Shown here in pieces: positions 1 through 12,524 of a stretch of 64,000 bases of DNA (the stretch's first letter is position 1; every line of letters begins with the position of its first letter). A model generated the notes under the pieces. It made no database searches. It was not told the origin of the DNA and saw nothing but the letters and a program-made list of their open reading frames with translations. The DNA comes from Arsukibacterium sp. UBA3155 (lineage in GTDB: Bacteria; Pseudomonadota; Gammaproteobacteria; Enterobacterales; Alteromonadaceae): contig DEYP01000023.1 in assembly GCA_002364615.1 (NCBI GenBank), forward strand, positions 82,408 to 146,407, written 5' to 3'. The translations under genes were made by a program, and so were the position numbers.

Positions 1-33
1 AAACGTTAACCTAAAAAAACGGAGCATCAGCAG

Positions 34-1329
34 ATGAATATTGTCATCTTTACCAATACCTATACCCCGCATGTGGGCGGGGTGGCGCGCTCAGTAGAGG
101 CATTTGTTTCTGAATACCGGAAGTTGGGGCATCGGGTACTGGTGGTAGCGCCGGAGTTTGCCGGGATGCCAGAAGAAGAGCTTGATGTGGTACGAATCGC
201 TGCTATTCAGAACTTTAATGCCAGCGATTTCTCTGTCGCCCTGCCGTTTCATGATAGGTTAAGTGACGTACTCGATGAATTCGAGCCCGACATTATTCAC
301 TCCCAACATCCGTTTTTGCTGGGAATGAGTGCACTTCGTACTGCCCGCTATCGCAACTTGCCATTAGTTTTTACTCACCATACCTTGTACGAACAATATA
401 CCCATTATGTGCCGGGCGATTCGCAAACCATGCAGCATTTTGCTATCGCGCTGGCTACCCGCTATGCCAATCTCTGCGATCAGGTTATTGCGCCAAGCCA
501 GAGCATTGCTGACTTACTGCATCAGCGGGGTGTTACCAGTCCGCTTAAGGTGATCCCGACCGGGGTGTATTTGGAAAATTTTGCCAATGGCGATGGCAAT
601 TTGGTACGCCGACAGCTGGACATTCCAGCAGATGCTATGGTTATCGGTCATCTTGGTCGCTTAGCACCGGAAAAAAACCTTGCCGTACTCAGCCAGGCAG
701 TGGCCGAAGCTATTGGTAGCCATTCAAAAGCACATTTTCTGGTCGTAGGGGCAGGGCCTTCTGAACATGCAATCCGTCAGATATTTGCAGACGCAGGCAT
801 CGCTGACCGGCTGCATCTGGCCGGCGTGCTACAGCGGCAACAACTGACAGATGCGCTGCACGCTATGGATATATTTTCTTTTGCTTCGACCAGTGAAACC
901 CAGGGTATGGTGGTGACAGAAGCGATGGCTGCTGGATTACCCGTCGTGGCCTTTGACGCCCCTGGTGTGCGGGAAGTTGTGATAAATAACAATAATGGGC
1001 TTTTGCTGAGCGAAACCTCAGCGAAAGCCCTGACGGCGGCATTGACTGAGCTGATGAACAGCCCAGAAAAAATTAAGATGCTGGGTCAGGGTGCACTGCG
1101 CACAGCAGGTAACTTTGCGATGTCTTGTTCTGCTGCCAAGGCTTTACTGTGCTTCCGATCGCTTCTGGATACTGTGCCAGTGAACACAAAAACAGAAAGA
1201 GACTGGGAAGACGTGCTGGCCTGGATAAAGGCCGAGTGGGATATTTTAAGTAGCGTTGCTGTGGCGGGTACCACTGCGGTTAGTAGTGGTTTATTTGCAG
1301 ATAACAAATTTGCCGCCAGCAAGAAATGA
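34..1329 (+). CDS. Glycosyltransferase family 4 (GT-B fold)
   Basis: This 431-residue protein is a retaining glycosyltransferase of the GT4 family, which transfers a sugar from a nucleotide-sugar donor, probably to a lipid at the inner face of the membrane. The N-terminal acceptor domain has the glycine-rich loop VGGVARSVE at residues 14-22. The C-terminal donor domain has GHLGRLAPEKN near 204-214 and the EX7E motif ETQGMVVTE near 288-296, followed by AMAAGLPVV. The sequence resembles the 1,2-diacylglycerol 3-glucosyltransferase group, but the acceptor cannot be fixed from sequence. The ATG at 34 has a GGAG about 9 bases upstream. The gene lies 69 bp upstream of a phosphodiesterase/EEP fusion on the same strand, so the two probably act together on a lipid or surface glycan. 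Confidence 0.85.
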   Translation: MNIVIFTNTYTPHVGGVARSVEAFVSEYRKLGHRVLVVAPEFAGMPEEELDVVRIAAIQNFNASDFSVALPFHDRLSDVLDEFEPDIIHSQHPFLLGMSALRTARYRNLPLVFTHHTLYEQYTHYVPGDSQTMQHFAIALATRYANLCDQVIAPSQSIADLLHQRGVTSPLKVIPTGVYLENFANGDGNLVRRQLDIPADAMVIGHLGRLAPEKNLAVLSQAVAEAIGSHSKAHFLVVGAGPSEHAIRQIFADAGIADRLHLAGVLQRQQLTDALHAMDIFSFASTSETQGMVVTEAMAAGLPVVAFDAPGVREVVINNNNGLLLSETSAKALTAALTELMNSPEKIKMLGQGALRTAGNFAMSCSAAKALLCFRSLLDTVPVNTKTERDWEDVLAWIKAEWDILSSVAVAGTTAVSSGLFADNKFAASKK

Positions 1330-1398
1330 ACCCGGGTAGCAGCACACTTTTTTAATTTTTTAATGACCACCATTTGTTAATACTGTCCGGAGAACCTT

Positions 1399-3801
1399 AT
1401 GATCAGTCGGGTCGAAGTGTGGTTTCGTTGGCTAAGGCGCAGCGTTAGCCGCAGTCACTGGTTTACAAAACTGTTGCGGTTGCCGGTGTCAAAAGGTTCG
1501 GGGGTCCGCCCGGGCCTGATTATGGTCCAGATCGATGGTTTGGCACAGCCCCAGTTACAACAGGCACTTAAGCGCGGCAAAATGCCATTTTTACAACGCT
1601 TGCTGCAGCGCGAGCACTACAAACTGCAGGCGCATTACAGTGGTTTGCCAGCAACCACGCCTGCTGTGCAGGCAGAACTGTTTTATGGCGTGAAAACCGC
1701 GGTGCCGGCCTTTTCATTCCGCGACAGGCAAACCGGCGAAATTGTCCGGATGCTGCAACCTGATACTGCCGCAAAGGTCGAGCAGGGCTTACAACAGCAA
1801 AGCGACGCGCCCCTGCTACAGGACGGTAGTGCTTATTCCAATATTTACACCGGTGGTGCGGCCGAATCCCATTTTTGCGCTGCAACAATGGGCTGGGGCA
1901 CAGCGCTGCGAGCAGCCAATCCTATGGTATTGCTGGGGCTTGTTCTGAGTAATTTATACAGCGTACTGAGGATTATCGGTTTGTTTTTTCTGGAACTGGG
2001 GCTGGCAATAGTCGATTTTTGTCGCGGCATTATTAAGGGGCAGGATTTTCTCAGTGAATTAAAGTTCATTCCTGCCAGGGTTGCGGTATCAATTGTGTTG
2101 CGGGAGCTTTGTGTTATCGGTGGCAAGATGGATATTGCCCGGGGCTTGCCGGTGGTGCATATCAATTTACTTGGATACGATGAACAGTCTCACCGTCGTG
2201 GACCCTCATCGCTATTTGCTCACTGGACCTTAAAGGGTATTGATGACAGCGTTGCCCGTCTCTGGCGGGCAGCACATCGCTCGCAATGGCGTAATTATCA
2301 GATTTGGCTTTATTCTGATCACGGTCAGGCCAAAGTGACGCCGTATCACGTGATGCAAGGTTATCCACTGCAGCAGGCAGTAGACGCCTGTTTTGAAACG
2401 CTGAATTTATTGCCGGCGGGCCTGCAGCGTAAAGTTACCGGCAGCGTACAAACCCAGCGGGCACGTTTATTAGGCGGTAATAAAGTACAGCGGATGTTTT
2501 CCGTCAATATTAGCGACGACCAGATGGCAGCGGATAACGAGATTAAGGTGGCGGCGCAGGGGCCGGTGGGTCATATCTACGCCGGTGCGCCATTATCTGA
2601 GGCCGATAGCGCTTCGCTGGCAACAGAACTGGCGGTTAAGCATAAAGTACCGCTGGTGCTGGCAGTGGAGGGGCCTGATCGGGTGCGGGCCACCACGGCA
2701 GAAGGCGATTTTTATCTGCCGCAGGATAAAGCCAAAATTTTTGGTGCGGATCATCCTTTTCTGGACGGTGTCAGTGACGATATTCTGCGGTTGTGCCAGC
2801 ATCCGGATGCCGGCGATTTGGTGATTATGGGATGGCGAAAAGGCGTAAAGGCGCAGTCGTTCGCTGATGAAAACGGGGCCCACGCCGGGGCAACCCCAGC
2901 AGAAACGCATGGCTTTGCTTTGTTGCCGGAAGATGTGACGTTGCCTGATACGCCTTATGGTTATATCAGGCCTTCAGATATCTATCACGCTGCGCTGCAG
3001 CAGCTGGGCAGGAGCTCATCTAAACCGACAAGCCGCAAGGACAGCATCCCCAATAGCTGTGATAGCCTGCGGGTAATGACATACAACGTCCATAGCTGTA
3101 TCGGTCTGGATGGCAAAATTGACGTGGAGCGGATTGCCAGAGTGATTGCCCTGGCTAAGCCAGATGTCGTGGTATTACAGGAACTTGATGTGGGGCGCGA
3201 TCGCACTCAAGGCCTGGATCAGGCGCAGCTGATCGCCAGAGCGCTGGAGATGGAATTTCATTTCCATCCGGCAATGCATCTGGAGGAAGAGAAGTATGGT
3301 GATGCGATACTTACCCATTTGCCAATGACTCTGGTTAAAGCTGGTCCACTACCTGGTTTGGCCGATAAACCAAAACTGGAACCACGCGGAGCAATCTGGG
3401 CAACGGTTGAACTGCATGGCCAGCAGATAAATATTATTAATACCCATCTGGGGCTGCAACCCCGGGAGCGGTTGGCGCAAATTGATGCGCTGCTGAGTGA
3501 AGAATGGCTTGGCCATCCTGACTGCAACGGGCCGGTCATATTCTGTGGTGATTTAAATGCCCAGCCAGGCTCAGAAGTTTGTCGGCGCCTTAACCAGAAA
3601 ATGACCGATGCCCAGACGCTGCTGGAAGGGTATCGGCCCCGGGGGACCTTTCCCAGTCGCTTTGCCGCCATCCGGATAGATCATATTTATGTCAGTGAGT
3701 CAGTAGAAGTAACCGCTGTGGAGATACCCGGCTCAGTGCAGGCAAAAATAGCGTCGGACCATCTGCCACTGCTGATTGCCCTGGCTATTCCACAGCCGTA
3801 A
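1399..3801 (+). CDS. Type I phosphodiesterase / EEP phosphatase fusion protein
   Basis: The 800-residue product joins two hydrolase domains. Residues about 35-530 resemble the alkaline-phosphatase/nucleotide-pyrophosphatase superfamily. They have the metal-binding start MVQIDG, then GYDEQSHRRGP near 256-266 and the SDHGQ motif near 306-310. A hydrophobic stretch near 180-206 may be a membrane anchor. Residues about 557-800 form an endonuclease/exonuclease/phosphatase (EEP) domain, with YNVHSC, LQELDVGRDRT (metal-binding Glu), GDLNAQPGS and the terminal SDHLPLL motif. EEP domains cleave phosphodiesters in DNA, sphingomyelin or phosphoinositides. Together with the upstream glycosyltransferase this suggests phosphoglycolipid turnover, but the substrate is unknown. 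No in-frame stop or frameshift separates the halves, so the fusion looks genuine. Confidence 0.8.
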   Translation: MISRVEVWFRWLRRSVSRSHWFTKLLRLPVSKGSGVRPGLIMVQIDGLAQPQLQQALKRGKMPFLQRLLQREHYKLQAHYSGLPATTPAVQAELFYGVKTAVPAFSFRDRQTGEIVRMLQPDTAAKVEQGLQQQSDAPLLQDGSAYSNIYTGGAAESHFCAATMGWGTALRAANPMVLLGLVLSNLYSVLRIIGLFFLELGLAIVDFCRGIIKGQDFLSELKFIPARVAVSIVLRELCVIGGKMDIARGLPVVHINLLGYDEQSHRRGPSSLFAHWTLKGIDDSVARLWRAAHRSQWRNYQIWLYSDHGQAKVTPYHVMQGYPLQQAVDACFETLNLLPAGLQRKVTGSVQTQRARLLGGNKVQRMFSVNISDDQMAADNEIKVAAQGPVGHIYAGAPLSEADSASLATELAVKHKVPLVLAVEGPDRVRATTAEGDFYLPQDKAKIFGADHPFLDGVSDDILRLCQHPDAGDLVIMGWRKGVKAQSFADENGAHAGATPAETHGFALLPEDVTLPDTPYGYIRPSDIYHAALQQLGRSSSKPTSRKDSIPNSCDSLRVMTYNVHSCIGLDGKIDVERIARVIALAKPDVVVLQELDVGRDRTQGLDQAQLIARALEMEFHFHPAMHLEEEKYGDAILTHLPMTLVKAGPLPGLADKPKLEPRGAIWATVELHGQQINIINTHLGLQPRERLAQIDALLSEEWLGHPDCNGPVIFCGDLNAQPGSEVCRRLNQKMTDAQTLLEGYRPRGTFPSRFAAIRIDHIYVSESVEVTAVEIPGSVQAKIASDHLPLLIALAIPQP

Positions 3802-3827
3802 AGTGCAGCTGAAAAGCCGGCGTGAAA

Positions 3828-5585
<1,758 letters not shown>

Positions 5586-5589
<4 letters not shown>

Positions 5590-6392
5590 GCCTGCAATCC
5601 GCTTAGCCTGAATAACCTGCGGGCATTTTCAGTGGTGCTTCCGGCCAATTGCTGACTACTGATACTTTTTAGACGACAAATTTCAGCAGCAATGGCGGGC
5701 AGCAACGCCGGTTCGTTATTTTTAGGACGGGGTTTAATGGTTCGCGGCAGCAAATAGGGGGCGTCAGTTTCCAGCAGTATCCTATCGAGCGGCAAATATT
5801 GTATCGCCTGCTGTAAGCTCTGGCCGCGGCGTTCGTCACATACCCAACCGGTAACACCTATGTAAAGACCTAAGTCGAGGTAGGCTTTTAGCTGGTTACT
5901 GTCGCCAGTAAAGCAATGGGCAACACCGTGGTTTATCTGCTGCTCTTGTAACATGGCAAACTGGGTAGCAAACGCATCACGCTCATGCAGGTATACCGGC
6001 ATTTGCAGTTGTTTTGCCAGTTGTAACTGACTGGCAAAAACGTGCTGTTGCTCCGATCTGGGGGAAAAGTCTCGGTTAAAGTCAAGGCCACATTCGCCAA
6101 CAGCGACTACGGCTGGCAATGCAAGTAACTGGCGAAGCTGCCCCAACCATTCGGCGGCAACGTTGCCGGCCTGATGGGGATGGACGCCTGCGGTGGTATA
6201 GCAACCGGGATGGCTGCTGCAAAACTGCTGATTCTGCCGGCTCTCTCCAATATCAGAACCAATAAGCAGCATGTTATTGACCCCGGCATGTTGCGCCCGT
6301 TGCCAGATTTGCTGTTCTATTCCGGCAAACTGCTGACTAAACAAATTAACGCCACAGTCAAACCAGCCAGATTGAGTGCCGGCTTCAGTCAT
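5586..6392 (-). CDS. tatD: TatD-family metal-dependent deoxyribonuclease
   Basis: This is a 268-residue TatD family enzyme, a 3'-5' exonuclease with a TIM-barrel amidohydrolase fold used in DNA repair and turnover. Visible family motifs are DCGVNLFSQQF near the N-terminus, STAGVHPH-like TTAGVHPHQAG, GECGLDFNRDFS, PVYLHERDA and LLETDAPYLLPR. The N-terminal HxH pair of other family members is replaced by the Cys-Gly-Val-Asn form, which also occurs in E. coli TatD itself. It overlaps the cyclase start by 4 bp and ends an upstream cluster of tat and ub genes on the same strand. Confidence 0.93.
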
Positions 6393-6393
6393 A

Positions 6394-6942
6394 CTAATCG
6401 ACCCGGCGAACCTTTACGGTACGATTATTCTCGTCGTTGCCAAGACTAAAAGAATTAAACAGCCCGCGTTTAACGTAATGCTTTTCGCCAACCGCTATTT
6501 TATAGTAATCCGTTCCAGATTGACGCCAGACCTGGCCATTATCAAATTCAATAATCAACTCTTTACGCGGGCTAAAGCTGATTTTACTGACTGTCATTAT
6601 CATTTCATCAGCGTTTTTATCTGCCGGTTTTTTGTGCTCTAAGCCAAATTCACTGGTGGTAGGTGCGGTTTTCGCCATTGCCGGGTTGTTGCTGACAGGG
6701 GCAGGGCGAACCGGCGCCTGACTGTGAGCCTGCACCGCATTGCTGCTGGCAGAAGCAGGCATTTCTGATGTGGTAGTAGCAGACAGGGTAATTTCGTCAT
6801 AGCACACCAGGCGTTTTAGTGCATTTTGCTGCTGCCGGCACTCGGCAACCGCCTCCGCCAGAGGGTTAGCATATACCGGGGTGCTTAGCAGAGTCCCGAT
6901 GGCTATAATAAAAGTAGAGACCAGGCAAAGCGTTTTTTTCAT
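6394..6942 (-). CDS. Predicted periplasmic protein of unknown function
   Basis: The protein is 182 residues when started at [11 protein letters not shown]; this ATG overlaps the tatC stop as ATGA. It has a signal peptide (residues 1-24, cleaved after VYA) and a Cys-containing segment [19 protein letters not shown], a pattern seen in several small secreted proteins of Alteromonadales. A low-complexity linker of Ala, Pro and Ser follows, then a C-terminal beta-rich domain ([20 protein letters not shown]). The two cysteines could form a disulfide. Function is unknown; the position between tatC and tatD suggests envelope export. Confidence 0.75.
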   Translation of the reverse strand: MKKTLCLVSTFIIAIGTLLSTPVYANPLAEAVAECRQQQNALKRLVCYDEITLSATTTSEMPASASSNAVQAHSQAPVRPAPVSNNPAMAKTAPTTSEFGLEHKKPADKNADEMIMTVSKISFSPRKELIIEFDNGQVWRQSGTDYYKIAVGEKHYVKRGLFNSFSLGNDENNRTVKVRRVD

Positions 6943-7697
6943 TGTTGTTCTTCCTCTGCAGTATGTTCCGGTTCGGTCTTCGGTTGATAAAAGCGGCTTA
7001 ACCACAAACCTGCTTCAAACAGCAACCACATTGGCACAGCCAGTAAGGTTTGCGATAACACATCGGGTGGTGTAAGCAGCATTCCCAGTACAAAAGCACC
7101 GACTACGATATAGGGCCGTTTACTGGCAAGTGTGGCCGGGGTTACCGTACCGGTCCAGACCAGCAGCAAAATAGCCACGGGTATTTCAAACGATAAGCCA
7201 AAGGCAAAAAACAGTTTTAATACAAAATCGAGGTAACTACTGATATCAGTGGCAACGGTCACTCCGACCGGGGCTACACTGGTAAAGAAGGCAAAAACCA
7301 GCGGGAATACCACAAAGTAGGCAAAGGCAATGCCGCCATAAAATAACAAGGTGCTGCTGATCACCAGCGGCGCAACCAGTCGCTTCTCTTTGCCGTAGAG
7401 CGCTGGCGCGATAAACTGCCATACCTGCAACAGGATATAAGGAATAGCCAGGCATATTGCAACGATAAAAGTAAGCTTGAAGGGCGCGAAAAAAGGTGCG
7501 GCAACATCAGTGGCAATCATACTGCTGCCTTCTGGTAACACGGCAATAAGTGGTGCAGCAAGTAGCTGATAAATATCTGCAGCGAAGTAAGCCAGGCAGG
7601 CAAAAACGACGATCACCGCAATAACGCATTTCAACAGCCTGTTGCGCAGTTCCAGCAGGTGCCCCAGCAGACTATCGGCTTCCGGTTTAGTTTTCAT
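6939..7697 (-). CDS. tatC: Sec-independent protein translocase subunit TatC
   Basis: TatC is the multi-spanning receptor of the twin-arginine translocase, which binds the RR signal peptide of folded proteins. The 252-residue product has six hydrophobic segments and the conserved [16 protein letters not shown]-terminus, with the family Leu-Glu-Leu-Arg pattern. The central [14 protein letters not shown] and C-terminal [10 protein letters not shown] motifs are also typical. It overlaps tatB by 11 bp and the downstream periplasmic protein gene by 4 bp. Confidence 0.96.
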   Translation of the reverse strand: MKTKPEADSLLGHLLELRNRLLKCVIAVIVVFACLAYFAADIYQLLAAPLIAVLPEGSSMIATDVAAPFFAPFKLTFIVAICLAIPYILLQVWQFIAPALYGKEKRLVAPLVISSTLLFYGGIAFAYFVVFPLVFAFFTSVAPVGVTVATDISSYLDFVLKLFFAFGLSFEIPVAILLLVWTGTVTPATLASKRPYIVVGAFVLGMLLTPPDVLSQTLLAVPMWLLFEAGLWLSRFYQPKTEPEHTAEEEQQ

Positions 7698-8052
7698 CTT
7701 TTCTATTTTCTACAGACTTAATGTCAGCGTCAGGCGCTGTGGTGTTTTTTGTTGCTGGCTCTGCCAGCGGTGCTGATGGCGGATTTACGGACTTTGCCGC
7801 TGCCCGCAGTTCATCCAGTGCTGCTTGCTCATCGGAGGTTAGGTTAAGCAGGTTTTTAGTTTCGGCATCTTTTAATTTCTGATGCAGCTCGTGCACCCTT
7901 AAATTCTCGCTAAGCTCTGCCTGCATCTGGCTGCCAAACTGCTTAATACTGCGGATGGTTTTTACGGTACTGCGGATGGCGCCGGGCAGCCGTTCAGGCC
8001 CCAGCACCAGTAAGGCAATAACCGCAATAACCAGTAGCTCCCAGAAACCCAT
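7687..8052 (-). CDS. tatB: Sec-independent protein translocase subunit TatB
   Basis: TatB is the 121-residue single-spanning partner of TatC. The start [20 protein letters not shown] contains the membrane helix and the hinge Gly-Pro typical of TatB, and is followed by RLPGAIRS and an amphipathic helix. A long charged tail follows (about residues 55-121). The start codon directly follows the tatA stop codon (TAA-ATG), so translation is coupled. Confidence 0.95.
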   Translation of the reverse strand: MGFWELLVIAVIALLVLGPERLPGAIRSTVKTIRSIKQFGSQMQAELSENLRVHELHQKLKDAETKNLLNLTSDEQAALDELRAAAKSVNPPSAPLAEPATKNTTAPDADIKSVENRKDEN

Positions 8053-8301
8053 TTAGCTTTTATCTTTCTCTGTTTGTTTAGCAGAGTCGGTCTGACTATC
8101 GCTGTGGCTGCGTTTTTGCTCTGCCAGTTGTTCTGGCGTATCGTCTTCTGCAGCGGGCTCATCTTTTACAGAGCTGCGAAACCCCTTGATTGCAGAACCT
8201 AAATCGGTGCCAATACCACGTAATTTTTTGGTGCCGAATAACAACACAATAATTGCCAGAACAATCAACAATTGCCAAATACTAATACCGCCAAAACCCA
8301 T
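8053..8301 (-). CDS. tatA: Sec-independent protein translocase subunit TatA
   Basis: TatA forms the oligomeric pore of the twin-arginine system. The 82-residue product begins [20 protein letters not shown] and is followed by the [10 protein letters not shown] hinge and an amphipathic helix ([11 protein letters not shown]). The charged C-terminal tail is usual. It lies 53 bp downstream of ubiB on the same strand, heading the tatABC cluster. Confidence 0.95.
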   Translation of the reverse strand: MGFGGISIWQLLIVLAIIVLLFGTKKLRGIGTDLGSAIKGFRSSVKDEPAAEDDTPEQLAEQKRSHSDSQTDSAKQTEKDKS

Positions 8302-8354
8302 AATAATTACCTCTGTAATCTATGCTGAAGTTGCTCAGTCAGTGTGCAACAACT

Positions 8355-9983
8355 TTATGATAATAGTGCTTTTGCCGCGAAAAAGATAGCCCCGCCCAGC
8401 AACGCACCTGCCAGCCATGACGCTCCGAAACTGAGCACTATAGTACCACTTATCAGCATGCCCGCAGCAAGTGCAGCTGCAACAATTTGTCGGGTGGTTT
8501 TGCCCTGTTGCAGCTGCAGCAACTGCAACTGCTGTAGCAACAACGCTTGTTGTTTAGGCCCCTGCTCCAGATACCGATGTAACAAGGTTGGCATCTGTGG
8601 CAGTTTTTCAGCCCAGAATGGCGCATTGTCTTTAACCTGGCGCCAGAGTGCGGGTAACCCTACCTGTTGTTTTACCCAGCTTTCTAAAAACGGTTTAGCG
8701 GTTTTCCACAGATCCAATTGCGGATAGAGCTGTCGGCCCAGCCCTTCAACATACAGCAGGGTTTTTTGTAACAGCACTAATTGTGGCTGCACTTGCATAT
8801 TGAAACGGCGGGCGGTGCTAAATAAGTTCAGTAGTACATGGCCAAACGAAATGTCAGCCAGTGGTTTTTGAAAAATAGGCTCACAGACTGTTCTGATCGC
8901 GCTTTCAAACTCTTCTACATTGGTATCAAGTGGTACCCAGCCGGAATCAAGATGCAGCTGAGCGACTTTGCGATAGTCGCGGTTAAAGAAGGCGACAAAG
9001 TTCTCCGCGAGGTAACGCTTGTCTTCACTGTTTAAGGTGCCGACAATGCCGCAATCAATACCAATGTACTTCGGGTTGTGCGGATGCTCACGCGACACAA
9101 AAATATTGCCCGGGTGCATATCGGCATGAAAAAAGCTGTCGCGAAATACCTGAGTAAAAAAGACCTCAACTCCCCGTTTTGCCAGCAGCTCCATATCGGT
9201 CTGCTGAGCGTTAAGCGCCGTGATATCAGACACGGGTATGCCATAGATCCGCTCCATCACCATTACATTGGGACGGCTGTAATCACTATATACATAAGGA
9301 ATATATAAAGAATCAGAACCTTCAAAATTACGCCGCAACTGAATAGCATTAGCTGCCTCGCGCTGCAGGTCAAGCTCATCGATAATGGTTTTACGATATT
9401 CAGATACCACTTCGCGTGGTCGCAGACGCTTACCGTCGGGTAAGTAACGGGCAGCAATAGCCGCCAGGCCATCCATTAAATCCAGATCCGCGATAATTTG
9501 TTTAAGAATATCTGGCCGGATAACCTTGATAACGACATCTGCGTCGCTGCCGTCGGGTTGGCGCAGCACTGCGGCATGCACCTGAGCTATTGAGGCTGAA
9601 GCCAGAGGCACGACGCTGAAGCTGCTGAACAACTCACTGATATCTTTTAGTTCCAGCGCTTGTTCAATAAGTTTTTGAGCCTGCTCACCGGGAAAAGGGT
9701 CTACTTTATCCTGCAGCCTGGCAAGTTCGTCAGCAATATCGGCGGGTAATAAATCGCGTCTCGTCGATAACATCTGGCCAAACTTTATCCACACCGGGCC
9801 GAGGCTTTGTAAAGCCAGCCTGAGCCGCTTGCCTACCGGATAATCAGGGTAACGGTTATTTAACCAGAACGCACTTTTACGCATGGTTCGGGCATACCAG
9901 GGTTGCCAGGCTGGCGGTATCAGTTCATCAAGACCGTACTGCAACAACGTTTTCTGAATATGGTAAAAACGGCTGAATCGCAA
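8355..9983 (-). CDS. ubiB: Ubiquinone biosynthesis kinase-like protein UbiB
   Basis: UbiB is an atypical kinase/ATPase of the ABC1/ADCK family needed for ubiquinone biosynthesis. The 542-residue product shows the family signature [14 protein letters not shown] (residues about 70-83), the alanine-rich loop [13 protein letters not shown] in place of a P-loop, and kinase-like DMHPGNIFV and [10 protein letters not shown] motifs. Two hydrophobic segments lie at the C-terminus. It starts only 3 bases after the ubiJ stop, completing the usual ubiE-ubiJ-ubiB operon. Confidence 0.95.
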   Translation of the reverse strand: MRFSRFYHIQKTLLQYGLDELIPPAWQPWYARTMRKSAFWLNNRYPDYPVGKRLRLALQSLGPVWIKFGQMLSTRRDLLPADIADELARLQDKVDPFPGEQAQKLIEQALELKDISELFSSFSVVPLASASIAQVHAAVLRQPDGSDADVVIKVIRPDILKQIIADLDLMDGLAAIAARYLPDGKRLRPREVVSEYRKTIIDELDLQREAANAIQLRRNFEGSDSLYIPYVYSDYSRPNVMVMERIYGIPVSDITALNAQQTDMELLAKRGVEVFFTQVFRDSFFHADMHPGNIFVSREHPHNPKYIGIDCGIVGTLNSEDKRYLAENFVAFFNRDYRKVAQLHLDSGWVPLDTNVEEFESAIRTVCEPIFQKPLADISFGHVLLNLFSTARRFNMQVQPQLVLLQKTLLYVEGLGRQLYPQLDLWKTAKPFLESWVKQQVGLPALWRQVKDNAPFWAEKLPQMPTLLHRYLEQGPKQQALLLQQLQLLQLQQGKTTRQIVAAALAAGMLISGTIVLSFGASWLAGALLGGAIFFAAKALLS

Positions 9984-9986
9984 CGG

Positions 9987-10595
9987 TTACTCCTTCTGGC
10001 CTGGCAGGCGGGCCAAAAGCCGGTCAACTCTGGCACTGAGCTCACTGACATGCTGGCTAAATTGCTGTAATTCAAGACTGGTGGGGCTGAGCAGCAGCTC
10101 ATCCTGAGCCAGCATGGTGACACTTTGATCCAGTAAGGTGACTTTTTGCTGGATGTAGCGCTGTAACTGGCCGATACTCAAACCAATTTTATGGGCCATT
10201 GCATCGCCGACATAGCCAGCTAACGCTTCCTGCCAGTCGGGGTTCAGACGTTGCAGAAAATAGCTGTATTGCTGCGCGACCTGAATATCGCCTTCAATGT
10301 GCAGCGCATCGGCTTTAATCAGCCGGGTTAACTGGCTGGCGTCTCGAAGTTGGCGCAAGCTGGCTAAATCGGTACTGATGGCGCAATCCACGGTTTCATT
10401 ATGCTGGTTGAACAATAAACGGTCGCTACCTGCAGTCATCACCAGCCTGACGTTAAATTCACGCAAGGTAAAGGCTAATTGTTTACCCTGCAGCTTGGTT
10501 AAACGCTCACTGGCACCGCTATCCATGCTGATCAGGCTGTGGCACAGGCGCTCGGCACTGGCGCACAGCAATTGAGGCAGCAAGGCTTGCAACAT
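9987..10595 (-). CDS. ubiJ: Ubiquinone biosynthesis accessory factor UbiJ (SCP2 domain)
   Basis: The 202-residue product has an SCP2-type sterol-carrier domain in the first two thirds (LQGKQLAFTLREFNVRLVMTAGSDR and DALHIEGDIQVAQQY) and a helical C-terminus. UbiJ binds hydrophobic ubiquinone intermediates and scaffolds the cytosolic Ubi complex together with UbiK. Its ATG overlaps the ubiE stop (TGATG). Position between ubiE and ubiB is diagnostic. Confidence 0.9.
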   Translation of the reverse strand: MLQALLPQLLCASAERLCHSLISMDSGASERLTKLQGKQLAFTLREFNVRLVMTAGSDRLLFNQHNETVDCAISTDLASLRQLRDASQLTRLIKADALHIEGDIQVAQQYSYFLQRLNPDWQEALAGYVGDAMAHKIGLSIGQLQRYIQQKVTLLDQSVTMLAQDELLLSPTSLELQQFSQHVSELSARVDRLLARLPGQKE

Positions 10596-11350
10596 CAGAA
10601 TTTAAAACCGCGATGCAATGCCACAATACCACCGGTAAGGTTGTGGTAGCTGACCTCTGAAAAGCCGGCTTCGGCCATCATGGTTTTTAATGTTTCCTGA
10701 TCCGGATGCATCCGGATTGACTCTGCCAGATACTGGTAGCTTTCTTTGTCATTGGCGATTAACTGGCCCATGACAGGCAATAACTTAAATGAATACATAT
10801 CGTATACTTTACTTAGCCACTGCTGTTCAGGTTTAGAGAACTCCAGTACCAACAAACGACCACCCGGTTTTAGTACCCGAAACATTGATTTTAACGCAGC
10901 AGCTTTGTCGGTTACGTTTCTCAGGCCAAAGCCGATACTGATAATATCAAAACTATTGTCAGCAAAAGGCAGCGCTTCAGCATTTGCCTGCACAAATTCA
11001 ATATTATTGATCAGGCCTAAATCACGTAATTTATCGCGACCGACGTTAAGCATGGACTCGTTAATATCAGCCAGTACCACTTTACCATTTGCACCTACCC
11101 GACGAGAAAACAATGCAGCAATGTCGCCGGTGCCGCCAGCCAGATCAAGCACGTGCTGGCCAGGCCTGACCCCACTGCAATCAAGGGTAAAACGCTTCCA
11201 CAGCCGGTGAATACCCAGCGACATGACGTCATTCATCATGTCATATTTGGCAGCAACTGAATGGAACACGTTCGCTACCAGCGATACTTTCTCTGCGGCA
11301 GGGACAGTTTTATAGCCGAAATCGGTTGTGTTGTGTGTAGGTTCAGTCAT
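10595..11350 (-). CDS. ubiE: Ubiquinone/menaquinone C-methyltransferase UbiE
   Basis: UbiE is the SAM-dependent methyltransferase acting on demethylmenaquinone and 2-polyprenyl-6-methoxy-1,4-benzoquinol. The 251-residue reading from [17 protein letters not shown] matches family length. The longer in-frame extension to 11413 has no homology-like features and is not used. The SAM-binding motif [14 protein letters not shown] lies near residues 67-80, with [10 protein letters not shown] and [18 protein letters not shown] downstream. The conserved N-terminal FGYKTV and [16 protein letters not shown] are present. Confidence 0.96.
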   Translation of the reverse strand: MTEPTHNTTDFGYKTVPAAEKVSLVANVFHSVAAKYDMMNDVMSLGIHRLWKRFTLDCSGVRPGQHVLDLAGGTGDIAALFSRRVGANGKVVLADINESMLNVGRDKLRDLGLINNIEFVQANAEALPFADNSFDIISIGFGLRNVTDKAAALKSMFRVLKPGGRLLVLEFSKPEQQWLSKVYDMYSFKLLPVMGQLIANDKESYQYLAESIRMHPDQETLKTMMAEAGFSEVSYHNLTGGIVALHRGFKF

Positions 11351-11447
11351 GAAGTTGCCTGTTTCAGCGCTAAAAAGAGTCACTAGTGTAAAAGAATTGA
11401 CCGCACTAGCCAACTGCTGTGTGTATACGTGACAGGTGCTGTCAGGT

Positions 11448-12524
11448 TCAGCCAGCGTGCAACATTAATTCATCAGCCACCTGATTACGGCCCCGTGTTT
11501 TGGCCAGCTTTAACACTTGCGAGCTACGTGCTAAAAACTGATACCAACTTTCTTTAGCCTGAAACAACGAGACTCCCAGCGAAATAGTGACCTTAGGCAG
11601 GCTTTTCTTATCGCGGGATGACACAAAGCGAAGCTTTTCGACGCCTTTACGCACCTGCTCCGCGATTTCATTGGCGGTACGCAGGTCGATATCCGGGAGC
11701 AACAATAAAAACTCTTCACCCCCTGAGCGCACCGGCATACCGCTGGCTTGCACATAACTACCGACTTTTCGCGCTACTTTGCTCAAAATAACATCACCGA
11801 TGGTCTGGCCATAATCCTGATTAAACCGACTGAAATGATCAATATCGACCACGATGGCGGCAATTCGCCGCTCTGGTTGTTCCGATAACCAAATATCAAC
11901 CTGATTTTGCATTGCAATACGATTGTAAAGGCCGGTTAGCGGGTCTTGCATTCGTTGTAACTTCAACTGTTCAAGTTCATGTCGTAACTGATGGCTTTGC
12001 TTGTTCGCCATGGCAAGCTGGCTATGCAACTGCTGTTGCTGTTGTTGGTAAGACTGGGCCTGAGTCATAATAATGCCAGCAATATCCGCTACCTTGGCGG
12101 GCGCAATCGTAAGATCATGCAACTGTTGTTCTAATTGCTGAACAAAATGACCAGTGGCTTCTGCGGCCAAATCAGTATAGCCAGATAATCGGCCAACAAT
12201 ACCGGTTACCTCATGCAGCAGTTGTTCCTGCTGCGCATTTTCATCTGCCAGCCAACGCTGATAAAGCTCGGCCATAATAAAGTCATCAAAAACCGCTTTG
12301 CTGGCCAGCTTTTGCTCAATGGCCTTGCAAAGTCCGGCATTGTTACCGCTGATATAATCGTAGGCCACCGCATAATTGATCGGGTGAATAGCAAGTTGGT
12401 TATGCTGCAGGAAAGCTTTGACTAAGCCCGCTTTTTCCAGCGCTTGTTGCAGCGAGTCCTGATACTTCATAAAAGGGTATTGAGCTCCGGAGCCATTCTT
12501 TTTATTATTTTTTTCAGAACTCAT
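11448..12524 (-). CDS. Soluble diguanylate cyclase (GGDEF)
   Basis: The 358-residue protein has an N-terminal alpha-helical sensor-like region of about 190 residues, including a glutamine-rich coiled coil ([13 protein letters not shown]). A GGDEF domain with GGEEF near residue 266 follows. No RxxD inhibitory site precedes the motif, in contrast to the other cyclase at 4825-5589. No membrane helix is seen, so it should be cytosolic. The N-terminal half resembles the DUF-type domain found in front of many Alteromonadales cyclases, but the input signal is unknown. It is transcribed divergently from the DUF885 lipoprotein gene. Confidence 0.85.
   Translation of the reverse strand: MSSEKNNKKNGSGAQYPFMKYQDSLQQALEKAGLVKAFLQHNQLAIHPINYAVAYDYISGNNAGLCKAIEQKLASKAVFDDFIMAELYQRWLADENAQQEQLLHEVTGIVGRLSGYTDLAAEATGHFVQQLEQQLHDLTIAPAKVADIAGIIMTQAQSYQQQQQQLHSQLAMANKQSHQLRHELEQLKLQRMQDPLTGLYNRIAMQNQVDIWLSEQPERRIAAIVVDIDHFSRFNQDYGQTIGDVILSKVARKVGSYVQASGMPVRSGGEEFLLLLPDIDLRTANEIAEQVRKGVEKLRFVSSRDKKSLPKVTISLGVSLFQAKESWYQFLARSSQVLKLAKTRGRNQVADELMLHAG

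Noticed and set aside
11351-11413. N-terminal extension of UbiE
   Set aside because: The family begins with the FGYKTVP region close to the ATG at 11350; the extension shows no conserved features.
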